NCBI GenBank assembly: GCA_964545855.1
Contig: CAZJHD010000019.1
Span: forward strand, 13,541 to 77,540
Length of the DNA: 64,000 nucleotides
Direction: 5' to 3'
DNA from: CAZJHD01 sp964545855
Lineage (GTDB): Bacteria > Planctomycetota > UBA1135 > JACQFD01
Within the stretch, counting starts at the first letter, position 1. Each line of letters opens with the position of its first letter. The position numbers were made by a program, and so were the translations under genes. Of the stretch, positions 50,286 through 58,525 are shown piece after piece. The notes beneath the pieces are model-generated. The model was given only the letters and a program-made list of their open reading frames with translations. It was not told where the DNA came from and did not search any database.

Positions 50286-50855
50286 CTACTTGCGGAACGG
50301 CATGCCGAGCCGCTCGAGGAGGAACTCCGCGGGGCCGTCCGATCCCGCGGAGGTGCAGATCGTGATGTTCATTCCCTGGACGAACTCGACCTTGTCGAGC
50401 GGGATCTCCGGGAACACCGACTGCTCCGAGAGACCGAAACTGTAGTTCCCCCGTCCGTCCTGCTTGCGCGACAGCCCGCGGAAGTCGCGAATACGGGGGA
50501 TCACGATGGCGATGACGCGGTCGAGGAACTCCCACATCCGATCGCGACGGAGCGTCACGCAGAGTCCGATCGACATGTCCTCGCGAAGTCGGAAGCCCGA
50601 GATGGCGGACTTCGACTTCGTCACGATGGGTCGCTGACCGGCGATGGACGTGAGGTCGCGCATCGCGTGGTCCATCCGGGCGCGATTCTCGATGGCCTTG
50701 CCGACTCCCATGCTGATCACGATCTTCGTGACGCGCGGAATCGCGAGCTTGTTCTCGATGTGGAATTGCTCGGCCAGTGCCGGCACCACCTCGTTTCGAT
50801 ACTTCTCGAGGAGGCGCGGGATCGGAGGAGCCGTGGGTGCAGCAGAAGCGGTCAT
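50286..50855 (-). CDS. rplE: 50S ribosomal protein uL5
   Basis: A 189-residue 5S-rRNA-binding protein. IPRVTKIVISMGVGKAIEN, PIVTKSKSAISGFRLRED, IPRIRDFRGLSRKQDGRGNY and EFVQGMNITICTSA are conserved. A short Ala/Pro N-terminal extension of about 8 residues. Normal position after rplX. Confidence 0.98.
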   Translation of the reverse strand: MTASAAPTAPPIPRLLEKYRNEVVPALAEQFHIENKLAIPRVTKIVISMGVGKAIENRARMDHAMRDLTSIAGQRPIVTKSKSAISGFRLREDMSIGLCVTLRRDRMWEFLDRVIAIVIPRIRDFRGLSRKQDGRGNYSFGLSEQSVFPEIPLDKVEFVQGMNITICTSAGSDGPAEFLLERLGMPFRK

Positions 50856-50935
50856 GGTCGTGGACGTCGGTCCGTGAGTCGGTGGCTTCGTGGATTCGAT
50901 CGTTCGGGTCGAGCGCGCGTGGAACGGACTCCGCC

Positions 50936-51289
50936 TCAGCGGGCCTCGAGAACTTCGCCGGTGGCCACGGACACGCGGACCTTCTTGTCGCCGCGCATCT
51001 CGTGTCGGACGCGGACGCCCTTCCCGGCCTTCTCGTCGAAGAGAAGGACATTCGAGACGTGGATCATCGATTCCCGCTGGATGCGGCCGCCCTCCGGGGT
51101 CTTGGCCGTCTTCTTGAGGTGTCGCCAGCGAAGGTTCACGCCCTTCACCAGGACGCGACCGAAACGGCGGTCGACGCTGACGACCTCGCCGGTCTTCCCC
51201 TTCTCGTTCCCGGAGATGACCTGGACGATGTCGCCCTTGCGGACGTGCGGTGCGCGAATCGGTGCGGCTTTCTTGGGACGGCGAACCAC
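50936..51289 (-). CDS. rplX: 50S ribosomal protein uL24
   Basis: A 117-residue assembly initiator. KOW motif: VRKGDIVQVISGNEKGKTGE, then VKGVNLRWRHLKKT. Start GTG 51289-51287 is one base after the rplN stop, so the two are coupled. An N-terminal VRRPKKAAPIRAP precedes the core. Confidence 0.96.
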   Translation of the reverse strand: MVRRPKKAAPIRAPHVRKGDIVQVISGNEKGKTGEVVSVDRRFGRVLVKGVNLRWRHLKKTAKTPEGGRIQRESMIHVSNVLLFDEKAGKGVRVRHEMRGDKKVRVSVATGEVLEAR

Positions 51290-51290
51290 G

Positions 51291-51659
51291 TCAGACGACC
51301 TCCTGCGCGAGCGAAACGATCTTCATGAAATTCCGATCGCGCAGCTCGCGCGCGACGGCGCCGAAGATGCGCGTGCCCTTCGGGTTGTTGTCCGCGTCGA
51401 GGAGCACCATGGCGTTCCGGTCGAAGCGGACGTAGGACCCGTCATCGCGGCGAACGTTCGATCGCGTGCGAACGATCACGCCCTTCACGACGGCGCCCTG
51501 CTTCACGTCGCCATTGGGCATCGCCTTCTTCACCGCTCCGACGATGATGTCGCCGACGGTCGCGTAGCGGCGTCGGGTGCCTCCGAGCACCTTGATGCAC
51601 ATCACCGTCTTCGCGCCGGTATTGTCCGCGACGTCGAGGTAGGTCTGGGTCTGGATCAT
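51291..51659 (-). CDS. rplN: 50S ribosomal protein uL14
   Basis: A 122-residue protein. IQTQTYLDVADNTGAKTVMC at the start, VKGVIVRTRSNVRRDDGSYV in the middle and IFGAVARELRDRNFMKIVSL at the end are canonical. Normal length. ATG 51659 is preceded by AAGGAG, a good ribosome binding site 7 nt upstream. Confidence 0.98.
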   Translation of the reverse strand: MIQTQTYLDVADNTGAKTVMCIKVLGGTRRRYATVGDIIVGAVKKAMPNGDVKQGAVVKGVIVRTRSNVRRDDGSYVRFDRNAMVLLDADNNPKGTRIFGAVARELRDRNFMKIVSLAQEVV

Positions 51660-51734
51660 CTTTGAGCTCCTTGGTCCGGGGTCTCGTTCCGGACTCTGCA
51701 TCCGGGTCGCGAGCGTTCTTCCCGGCTCGTCGGA

Positions 51735-52109
51735 TCAGGAATTCGGCTGCGGATCGGTGTCGCCGGCGGCGATCTCCGCGTCGGGTTCGGAAGCCTTGTA
51801 GAGGTTGGCTCGGTCGGACTTTTCGATGATGCGGACGAGCCGCCACCGCTTGAGACGGCTCAGCGGTCGCGTCTCCATGATCTCCACGAGGTCTCCCTCG
51901 CCGGCCAGCTTCTCCGGGTCGTGGACGTAGTACTTCGTGTAGTGGCGGAGAAACTTTCCGTACTTCGCGTGGCGCACCAAGCGGACGATCTGGACCACCG
52001 CCGTCTTCTGCATCTTCGCGCTGACGACGCGCCCCTCGACGACCTTGCGTCGGCTGCGAGGCGCCGCGCTCGGATCGGTACTCGAGGGGCTCTTGGATTC
52101 GGGCGTCAT
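51735..52109 (-). CDS. rpsQ: 30S ribosomal protein uS17, extended
   Basis: A 124-residue protein (usual about 85). The OB-fold core runs from VEGRVVSAKMQKTAVVQIVR to VEIMETRPLSRLKRWRLVRI. A Ser/Pro-rich N-terminus (about 20 residues) and an acidic C-terminal tail (ASEPDAEIAAGDTDPQPNS) flank it. The start ATG 52109 is the nearest; further in-frame upstream sequence has no family support. Confidence 0.95.
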   Translation of the reverse strand: MTPESKSPSSTDPSAAPRSRRKVVEGRVVSAKMQKTAVVQIVRLVRHAKYGKFLRHYTKYYVHDPEKLAGEGDLVEIMETRPLSRLKRWRLVRIIEKSDRANLYKASEPDAEIAAGDTDPQPNS

Positions 52110-52230
52110 GAGGATCGGACTGCGGGTGGCTCTGGGGGCTGTCTGAGGAGTGGAAGTCGGTGTCGGGCTCGTGGAAGCGTTCGTCGGTCGAGTCAGTGCG
52201 GATTGGCTCGGAGGAGCGCCCTCGCGCCGC

Positions 52231-52473
52231 TCACTTGGCGCCCTTGGCGGTCTGGCCACGCACGCCGGCAGCGCGTTCGGCGAGGATCGTCCGCAGACGG
52301 GCGACCTCGCGACGGATCTGATTGAACCGCGCGGGGCTCGTGATTGCCTCGGTGGAGCCCTTGAAACGCAGGTCGAACGCCTCCTTCTCGAGCTTCTCGA
52401 TGTCGAGGTGGAGCTCTTGGTCTTCGCGCTCGCGCATCTCGCGCACGCGGGATCGGGAGTTCAGCTTGGGCAT
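52231..52473 (-). CDS. rpmC: 50S ribosomal protein uL29
   Basis: An 80-residue helical-hairpin protein at the exit tunnel. VREMREREDQELHLDIEKLE and ARFNQIRREVARLRTILAER are its two helices. A short C-terminal tail (AAGVRGQTAKGAK) extends it. It starts 5 nt after the rplP stop, within the usual order. Confidence 0.95.
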   Translation of the reverse strand: MPKLNSRSRVREMREREDQELHLDIEKLEKEAFDLRFKGSTEAITSPARFNQIRREVARLRTILAERAAGVRGQTAKGAK

Positions 52474-52478
52474 GGGGT

Positions 52479-52898
52479 CTAGTGCCCCGCCGCCATGCGG
52501 CGGACGAAACGAGTCTTCACGGAGAGCTTGTGGGCGACTCGGTTGAGCGCGACGCGCGCGATGTCCTCGGGCACGCCGCCGATCTCGTAGAGGATCGTTC
52601 CGGGCTTCACGACCGCGGCCCAGAACTCGGGCTCGCCCTTGCCGTGACCCATGCGAGTCTCGAGCGGCTTCTTGGAGATCGGCTTGTGCGGGAAGATGCG
52701 AATCCAGACCTTCGCCTCGCCCGCCGCACGCGAAGCCGCGACGCGACCCGCCTCGATCTCGCGGCCCGAGAGCCACGCCGACTCGAGCGACTGGAGACCG
52801 AAATCGCCGAAGGCGACGCGATTGCCGCGCGTCGCCATGCCGCGCATCCGGCCGCGCTGCGACTTTCGGTACTTCACACGCTTCGGCATCATCGGCAC
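52479..52898 (-). CDS. rplP: 50S ribosomal protein uL16
   Basis: A 139-residue protein near the peptidyl-transferase centre. PKRVKYRKSQRGRMRGMATR and ETRMGHGKGEPEFWAAVVKP are family signatures. The start is decided by ribosome binding: AGGAGG lies 7 nt before GTG 52898, whereas ATG 52892 would be 13 nt away. Confidence 0.97.
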   Translation of the reverse strand: MPMMPKRVKYRKSQRGRMRGMATRGNRVAFGDFGLQSLESAWLSGREIEAGRVAASRAAGEAKVWIRIFPHKPISKKPLETRMGHGKGEPEFWAAVVKPGTILYEIGGVPEDIARVALNRVAHKLSVKTRFVRRMAAGH

Positions 52899-53109
52899 GT
52901 CAGATCCTCCTGGAGGCCAATCCGGCTCGGCATCGATCGCGTCGGCAGGGAACGTCGAGTCGAGACTCGCGAAGAAACGGGACGCGAGGCAGCGAAGCGC
53001 GCGAACGGGCTGCGACCGATTCTCGTGGAGAGCCGGTGCGCCGCGTGCGGCTCGACGCCTCGCAGGTCGAGGTCGAACGAATGCATGGGTCGATGCGTCG
53101 CCACGGCCT

Positions 53110-53925
53110 TCAGCTCGCGCTCGTCGGCGGAGCCGCCGGTGGTGCAGCCGGGGGCGCGACCGGCGCCGCGGGTGGGGCAGCTGCCGGCGTCGCGGGCGGA
53201 ATCGGCTGCGGGGCTGGCTGCGGAGGAGGACCGGACTGCGGCGCGCTCGATCCGACGAGAGGACGAATCGGACCCGCCTCCTGGGGAGCGTCGAGGATCT
53301 TGTCTCCTCGATAGATCCAGACCTTCACGCCGATCGTTCCGTAGGTCGTTCGCGCCGTTGCGACGCCGTAGTCGATCTCGGCTCGGAGGGTGGTGAGCGG
53401 GATCCGACCATCCCGGTTCTTCTCCGAGCGAGCGATCTCGGAGCCGCCGAGGCGACCGCCGACCTGGACCTTGATGCCCTTGGCCCCCGCCTGCATGGTC
53501 GTCTGGATGGCCTTCTTCATCGCGCGGCGGAAGGCAGCGCGCTTCTCCAGCTGCTCGGCGATGGACTCGGCGACGAGCCGCGAGTCGAGCTCGGGCCGCT
53601 TGATCTCGCGGATGTAGAGCTCGACCACTCGAGCCTTCCCGACGATCGCCTCGAGGTCGTTCTTCAACTCGTCGACGCGCGCTCCCTTGCGGCCGACGAG
53701 GACGCCAGGGCGAGCCGTGTGGATCGTGATCCGCACCGCTTCTCCCGTGCGCTCGATCTCGACCTTCGGCACGCCGGCCGATCGGTGCTTCGTGTGGATG
53801 AGCGTCCGGATCCGGTGGTCCTCGAGGAGGAGCTTCCCGAAGTCCCGCCGATTCGCATACCAGCGCGAGCGCCACGTCTCCGAGTAGCCCAGACGGAATC
53901 CGAGGGGGTGTGTCTTCTGACCCAT
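53110..53925 (-). CDS. rpsC: 30S ribosomal protein uS3 with Pro/Ala tail
   Basis: A 271-residue protein. GQKTHPLGFRLGYSETWRSR opens it, then the KH domain (RPGVLVGRKGARVDELKNDL) and C-terminal domain (LTTLRAEIDYGVATARTTYG). After the core is a roughly 50-residue tail almost entirely Pro and Ala (PPAAPVAPPAAPPAAPPTSA). An AGGAG is 6 nt before ATG 53925. The 211 nt between it and rplP hold no gene. Confidence 0.97.
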   Translation of the reverse strand: MGQKTHPLGFRLGYSETWRSRWYANRRDFGKLLLEDHRIRTLIHTKHRSAGVPKVEIERTGEAVRITIHTARPGVLVGRKGARVDELKNDLEAIVGKARVVELYIREIKRPELDSRLVAESIAEQLEKRAAFRRAMKKAIQTTMQAGAKGIKVQVGGRLGGSEIARSEKNRDGRIPLTTLRAEIDYGVATARTTYGTIGVKVWIYRGDKILDAPQEAGPIRPLVGSSAPQSGPPPQPAPQPIPPATPAAAPPAAPVAPPAAPPAAPPTSAS

Positions 53926-53934
53926 GGAGTTCTC

Positions 53935-54468
53935 CTATGCCTTCCTCGAGGTCTTCCGGGGCTTCGGCGACTTCGGCGTCTGCTCGCGCTCTGCCGTCGC
54001 CGTGCCGGCCTCCGCGAGGGGCTCCGTGCCCGGGGCCGGGCCACGCCGCGCCTTCGCACTCTCGGTGCCCGACTCCTTCGCCTGGGCACCCTTCGACGCG
54101 TTGCGCCGACGACCGGTCGTCTCCTCGTCGAGGCCGAGGACGATGTGGATGTGGCTCGTGCGCTTTCGGATGGGCAGGGCGCGACCCATGGGCCCGGGCA
54201 TGAAGCGGAGCCGACCCTGGAGCAGCGGACCCGAGTCGACCTGGATCTCCCGGACGAAGAGGTGGTTCGCGTTCACGTTCCCTTCGCGAGTCGCGTTCGC
54301 GATCGCCGAGCGCAGGACGCGCGAGACGAAGAACGATGCCCGCTTGTGCGTGAACGCGAGGGTCTCGAGCGCGCGGTTCACGTTCTGGCCACGGACGAGG
54401 TCCGCGACGTAACGCGCCTTGCGCGCCGTGATCCGGGCGAAGCGGTGATGGGATTCGTAGTTCGACAT
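53935..54468 (-). CDS. rplV: 50S ribosomal protein uL22 with tail
   Basis: A 177-residue protein (usual about 110). The core, HHRFARITARKARYVADLVR and GRLRFMPGPMGRALPIRKRT, includes the tunnel-loop region. A charged C-terminal tail of about 55 residues rich in Ala, Glu, Lys and Pro follows (APGTEPLAEAGTATAEREQT). Confidence 0.96.
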   Translation of the reverse strand: MSNYESHHRFARITARKARYVADLVRGQNVNRALETLAFTHKRASFFVSRVLRSAIANATREGNVNANHLFVREIQVDSGPLLQGRLRFMPGPMGRALPIRKRTSHIHIVLGLDEETTGRRRNASKGAQAKESGTESAKARRGPAPGTEPLAEAGTATAEREQTPKSPKPRKTSRKA

Positions 54469-54489
54469 GGGAGACGGATCGGCGAACGC

Positions 54490-54777
54490 CTACTTCGCCG
54501 GGGCGGCTGCGGCGTCCTTGTCCCGGCGGCTCGTGTGCCCTCGGAACGTGCGAGTGGGAGAGAACTCACCGAGCTTGTGACCGACCATGTCCTCCACGAC
54601 GTAGACGCGCGTGAACTTGCGGCCATCATGGACCATGAACGTGTAGCCGACGAAGTCGGGAGTGATCGTGGATGCCCGCGACCACGTCTTGATGGGCTCG
54701 GCGCCCGCCCGCGTGCGCTGCACCTTCTTGAGAAGGTGTTCCGCGACGAAAGGGCCCTTCTTGCTGCTTCTGCTCAT
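54490..54777 (-). CDS. rpsS: 30S ribosomal protein uS19
   Basis: A 95-residue head protein. SRSSKKGPFVAEHLLKKVQR, ITPDFVGYTFMVHDGRKFTR and MVGHKLGEFSPTRTFRGH are canonical. Normal length. 120 nt separate it from rplB upstream and 21 nt from rplV downstream. Confidence 0.98.
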   Translation of the reverse strand: MSRSSKKGPFVAEHLLKKVQRTRAGAEPIKTWSRASTITPDFVGYTFMVHDGRKFTRVYVVEDMVGHKLGEFSPTRTFRGHTSRRDKDAAAAPAK

Positions 54778-54897
54778 TCGAAGTGGCTAGGTCTCGAGGT
54801 CGGCGTGGAGGATGTCGGGTCGGAGTGGATCGGTCGGAGAGAATCGGCGGTCTCGTCGGAGTCGGGAGCGTCTCGCGATGAGGGAAGCGCCCTTGCC

Positions 54898-55752
54898 TCA
54901 ACCCTGGCGGTAGTGCTTCCCGGCCGGACGGCGCCGGAGAATGAAGCGATCGGTGATGTTCTTCTTCGGTCGCGTCTTCCCGCCCTTGGAGAGGACGCCG
55001 AACTTCGAGACCGGGTGCCGCCCGCCAGCGGTTCGACCCTCGCCGCCGCCCATGGGGTGCGCGACGGGGTTCTGCGCCGTGCCGCGCACCGTCGGACGGA
55101 TGCCGAGGTGGCGCTTGCGGCCCGCCTTGCCGAGCGAAACGTTCTGGTGGTCGAGGTTTCCGACGCGGCCGATGGTCGCGCGGCAACGCACGTGAACCTT
55201 GCGGAGTTCGTTGCTCGGCATCACGAGCAGGACGTAGTCTCCCTCGCGCGCCGAGAGCCGCGCCGCGATTCCGGCCGAGCGCGCGATCTTCCCGCCGGAT
55301 CCCGGACGCTGCTCGATGTTGTGCACTTCGAGTCCCACGGGGATCCGCGAGAGCGGCATCGCATTCCCCACCTTCGGCTCGACGCGCTCGTCGTCTCCGG
55401 AGAGGACCGTGTCCCCGACGCCGAGTCCGACCGGAGCGAGGATGTAGCGCTTCTCGCCGTCCGCGTAGTGGAGGAGCGCGATCCGAGCCGAGCGATTCGG
55501 GTCGTACTCGATGTGGACGACCTTCGCGGGAATCCCGTCCTTGTCGCGACGGAAATCGATCCGCCGGTACATGCGCTTGTGGCCGCCGCCGATGTGCCGC
55601 GTCGCGATGTGGCCGTGGTTGTTGCGCCCACCGGTCTTGCGGAGCGGCTCGATCAGGCTGTCTTCGGGCTTCGACCGCGTGATCTCCGCGAAGTCGAGGA
55701 CCGAGCCGTGACGGCGCGCGGCCGAGGTGGGTCGATAGGTCTTGATTCCCAT
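54898..55752 (-). CDS. rplB: 50S ribosomal protein uL2
   Basis: A 284-residue primary 23S-binding protein. GIKTYRPTSAARRHGSVLDF opens it, and GRNNHGHIATRHIGGGHKRM and NPVAHPMGGGEGRTAGGRHP (with the conserved His near the peptidyl-transferase centre) are present. ATG 55752 starts MGIKTYRP; the upstream frame has no support. Confidence 0.98.
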   Translation of the reverse strand: MGIKTYRPTSAARRHGSVLDFAEITRSKPEDSLIEPLRKTGGRNNHGHIATRHIGGGHKRMYRRIDFRRDKDGIPAKVVHIEYDPNRSARIALLHYADGEKRYILAPVGLGVGDTVLSGDDERVEPKVGNAMPLSRIPVGLEVHNIEQRPGSGGKIARSAGIAARLSAREGDYVLLVMPSNELRKVHVRCRATIGRVGNLDHQNVSLGKAGRKRHLGIRPTVRGTAQNPVAHPMGGGEGRTAGGRHPVSKFGVLSKGGKTRPKKNITDRFILRRRPAGKHYRQG

Positions 55753-55807
55753 GGGAGCGTGTTCGTGGATTCCGTGGCGTGTCTTTCGACGGTCTCGCTG
55801 GCTGCGA

Positions 55808-56104
55808 TCAGGTGTACTCGATCGCCTGACCCGCCTGGAGCGTGACAATGGCCCGCTTGATCTCGCTCTTGCGACCCATGCTGTAGCCGCGTCGGACGAC
55901 CTTGCCCTTCCGGCGCACGGTGTTCACGGAGGCGACCTTCACGCCGAACAGCGCCTCGATGGCGCGGCGCACCTCGACCCTGTTGGCGTCGAGAGCGACC
56001 TCGAAGTGGTAGGCGTTGCGCCTCTCCTGGTCGTAGCTGCTCTTCTCCGTGAAGAGCGGGCGCATGATCACGCGGCGGTATCGGTGGAGGGTCTCGGGGT
56101 TCAT
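55808..56104 (-). CDS. rplW: 50S ribosomal protein uL23
   Basis: A 98-residue tunnel-exit protein that docks SRP and trigger factor. RPLFTEKSSYDQERRNAYHF and VKVASVNTVRRKGKVVRRGY are family motifs. ATG 56104 gives a normal length; a second Met at residue 14 would also be tolerated. It begins 14 nt after the rplD stop. Confidence 0.95.
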   Translation of the reverse strand: MNPETLHRYRRVIMRPLFTEKSSYDQERRNAYHFEVALDANRVEVRRAIEALFGVKVASVNTVRRKGKVVRRGYSMGRKSEIKRAIVTLQAGQAIEYT

Positions 56105-56118
56105 GGCGAGGAGCGCGA

Positions 56119-56880
56119 TCAGGCGCCAGCCTTGGCCGGCGTGGACTTCGACTTCTTCGGGGGCTTCGCAGCGGCTTGCTTGCGCGGCTTCGCCGTGCTC
56201 GGCTTCGCGGCGGCACCGGCGCCTTCGGTCGCACCGACGACGACTTCGCGGTAGCCGCTGCGGAGCATCTCGACCGCTTCCTCCGTGAGGAGCACCAGAC
56301 GGTGCCGGAGGACGTCGTCCGCGTTCAGCTGTGCCACGGGTCGCACGGAGACCCGCGGGAAGTTGCGCATCGACTGCCAGGCGGGCGCGCTCGGCTCGCC
56401 CAGAACGACGAGGCAGCTCGAGGTGTCCCCCACCTCGGCGCCGAAGGCCTGGAACATGGCGCGCGCGCGCTTCGACTCCGGCTTCGGGAACGACAGCTTG
56501 GCGACCAGCGCGACCTCGCCGTCGGTCACCTTCCCGTAGAGGGCTCCACGGAGGGCCACTCGGAGCTCGCGGCGCGGGAGGCGGTAGGTCCAATCGCGCG
56601 GATGCGGACCGAAGATGGTGCCGCCGCCGCGCCAGAGCGGCGAGCGTCGCGAGCCCGCGCGCGCGCGGCCCGTGTGCTTCTGCTTGAACGGCTTCTTGTT
56701 CGTCGCGGTGATGTCGCCGCGCTCCTTCGTCTGGACCGTTCCCTGACGCCGATTGGAGGCGTACATCAGCGCCGCCTCGCGCAAGCATCGAAGTCGCGCG
56801 CGGTCGCCGAACATCGACTCGTCGAAATCCACCTCGGAGAGGTTGTTCGACGAGCAGTCGTAGCGTTGGAGCTTCACCAT
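56119..56880 (-). CDS. rplD: 50S ribosomal protein uL4 with tail
   Basis: A 253-residue protein. RQGTVQTKERGDITATNKKP, KQKHTGRARAGSRRSPLWRG and GTIFGPHPRDWTYRLPRREL mark the tunnel loop of uL4. A C-terminal Ala/Lys/Pro tail of about 35 residues (KPSTAKPRKQAAAKPPKKSK) exceeds the usual 200-210. In E. coli uL4 represses the S10 operon. Confidence 0.97.
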   Translation of the reverse strand: MVKLQRYDCSSNNLSEVDFDESMFGDRARLRCLREAALMYASNRRQGTVQTKERGDITATNKKPFKQKHTGRARAGSRRSPLWRGGGTIFGPHPRDWTYRLPRRELRVALRGALYGKVTDGEVALVAKLSFPKPESKRARAMFQAFGAEVGDTSSCLVVLGEPSAPAWQSMRNFPRVSVRPVAQLNADDVLRHRLVLLTEEAVEMLRSGYREVVVGATEGAGAAAKPSTAKPRKQAAAKPPKKSKSTPAKAGA

Positions 56881-56941
56881 CGGTCGTTGGGTGGGTGCTG
56901 TCGGGTCGGCGGGCTCGAGTGCGGTCGCTGGAGTGCGCCGT

Positions 56942-57763
56942 CTACTTGCGCGCCTTCACGGGGCCGCCCTTCTGAACCTTCTTGGAGGCGGGCTGGGCCT
57001 TCGGGGCCGGGGGAGGCGTCTTCGCGCGCGTCACGACGACCACGCCGCCGGTCGGTCCGGCAACGGCTCCACGGATGTAGAGGAGGTTCGCATCCGGGTC
57101 GACGTCGAAGACGCGCAGGTTCTTCGCGGTGCTCCGCGCGGCACCGAGGTGCTTCGCCATGCGGGTGCCACGGAACGTGTGCGACGGATCGGCCGAGGAG
57201 CCGACGGAGCCCGGCTGACGAACGTTCATCGACCCGTGGCTCTTCGGGCCTCGGCTGAAGTGGTGCGCGCGGATCGTTCCCATGAATCCGCGGCCCTTGG
57301 ACGTTCCGATGACGTCGATGATGTCGCCCTTCTCGAAGGACGCGACGGTCACTCGGTCGCCGACCTTCGCGTCCTGGACGTCCGCGACGCGCGCCTCTCG
57401 GAGCATGCGGAGCGGCTTCCCGACGCGCGGCGTCGGGGCGGCATCGGCGGTGCCCGCGGGAGCGGCGCCTGCCTGTGCCGCGGCGTCCTTCTCGCGAGGC
57501 TTCGCCTTCTTCCCCTTCCCGTCGGGGCTCGTGCGCTCGACGCCCAGGTTCCCGAGGACGGGCTTCGACAGGAGCACGGGCCGGCACTCCTCGAAACCGA
57601 GTTGGATCGCGGAGTATCCGTTCCGATCCGTCGTGCGGACATCCGTGACGAAGCACGGCCCCGCCGAGACGACGGTCAGCGGCACGATCCGCCCGTCTTC
57701 CGCGAAGCGCTGCGTCATGCCGCGCTTGCGGCCGATGAGGAATTTCAGTGTGAGGTCTGCCAT
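56942..57763 (-). CDS. rplC: 50S ribosomal protein uL3 with insert and tail
   Basis: A 273-residue protein (usual about 210). LIGRKRGMTQRFAEDGRIVP opens it; IDVIGTSKGRGFMGTIRAHH and SVGSSADPSHTFRGTRMAKH are the active-centre loop. A low-complexity insert of about 40 residues (AAAQAGAAPAGTADAAPTPR) sits in the N-terminal half and a Lys/Pro tail follows the core. Confidence 0.97.
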   Translation of the reverse strand: MADLTLKFLIGRKRGMTQRFAEDGRIVPLTVVSAGPCFVTDVRTTDRNGYSAIQLGFEECRPVLLSKPVLGNLGVERTSPDGKGKKAKPREKDAAAQAGAAPAGTADAAPTPRVGKPLRMLREARVADVQDAKVGDRVTVASFEKGDIIDVIGTSKGRGFMGTIRAHHFSRGPKSHGSMNVRQPGSVGSSADPSHTFRGTRMAKHLGAARSTAKNLRVFDVDPDANLLYIRGAVAGPTGGVVVVTRAKTPPPAPKAQPASKKVQKGGPVKARK

Positions 57764-57826
57764 GACGGGCTCTTGCGAATGCGTCTTGCTCGTGGAACGC
57801 GGGTGCGTCGTCTCGTCGTGCGCGTC

Positions 57827-58132
57827 CTACGCCTTGATCCGAATGTCGACGCCGGCTGGCATGTTCAGCTTCGAGAGCGCGTCGACGGTCTTGCTCGTGG
57901 GGTCGGAGATGTAGACGAGCCGCTTGTGCGTCCGAATCTCGAACTGCTCCCGCGACTTCTTGTCCGTGTGGGGCGACCGCAGCACCGTGTACCGCTCGAT
58001 GCGGGTCGGCAGCGGAATGGGCCCCGACACTTGAGCTCCCGTCCTGCGCGCGGTCTCGACGATGTCGGCCGCGGATTGGTCGAGAGTCTCGTGGTCGTAG
58101 GCCTCCATCCGGATCTGGATCTTCTCCTGCAT
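57827..58132 (-). CDS. rpsJ: 30S ribosomal protein uS10
   Basis: A 101-residue protein, also a transcription antitermination factor (NusE). EKIQIRMEAYDHETLDQSAA, PIPLPTRIERYTVLRSPHTD and EQFEIRTHKRLVYISDP are conserved. First gene of the S10 operon; a promoter and a leader of about 300 nt lie upstream. Confidence 0.98.
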   Translation of the reverse strand: MQEKIQIRMEAYDHETLDQSAADIVETARRTGAQVSGPIPLPTRIERYTVLRSPHTDKKSREQFEIRTHKRLVYISDPTSKTVDALSKLNMPAGVDIRIKA

Positions 58133-58445
58133 GATGAGTCGGTCGGGTCGGTCTCGCGGGTCGAAACGGCTCGGGTCGTGACGGTGGGTTCGAAACGCGA
58201 AGCGGGCAGAGAGGAATGCGAAGAGAAGAGAGAGGAGTCAGTCGAGTTGTCGAGGATCGCCGAGTCGACGACGGCTCTCGGAGAGCGCGGCCGGCCTGGC
58301 GTAGGTCCTTCCCCTCCACCTCGAAAGGCCAGAGCCAGGGCACGTCCGCACGCCGATTCGATCGGCCGAGCCGGAGCGCGCACGAGCCCGTGGCACGTCG
58401 CGGGAAGGGCCATTGCAGACCCTCCCTGCGGTGAAAGGGGCGAGG
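58133..58445 (-). promoter_or_regulatory. Long leader of the S10 operon
   Basis: About 300 nt separate the predicted start site from the rpsJ ATG. It has no convincing gene and tuf is not here. It contains a hairpin-forming GCTCTC-C-GAGAGC near 58275-58290. A frame opening at 58413 has GGGAGGG 6 nt before its ATG but runs on through rpsJ in another phase. Feedback by uL4 or another protein is plausible; the RNA structure is not obviously like E. coli. Confidence 0.45.
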
Positions 58446-58474
58446 ACTCTATCGGCGGGCCAGGAGAGGGTCAA
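58446..58474 (-). promoter_or_regulatory. Sigma70-type promoter for the S10 operon
   Basis: On the minus strand, TTGACC (58474-58469), a 17-base spacer and TAGAGT (58451-58446) form a good sigma70 promoter between fusA and rpsJ. The sequence from the -10 onward, TAGAGTCCTCGCCCCTTT, is nearly the same as at the rpsL promoter. Confidence 0.7.
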
Positions 58475-58525
58475 GGTCCGCCAGCCTCGGAGCCGCCTCT
58501 CGCGGGCCCGCCGAGACCCGGGCGC

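Noticed and set aside
57865..58413. A leader frame before rpsJ with a good ribosome binding site
   Set aside because: It overlaps most of rpsJ in another phase, has no homology signal and its composition is that of a shadow frame. Kept only as a remark on the leader.
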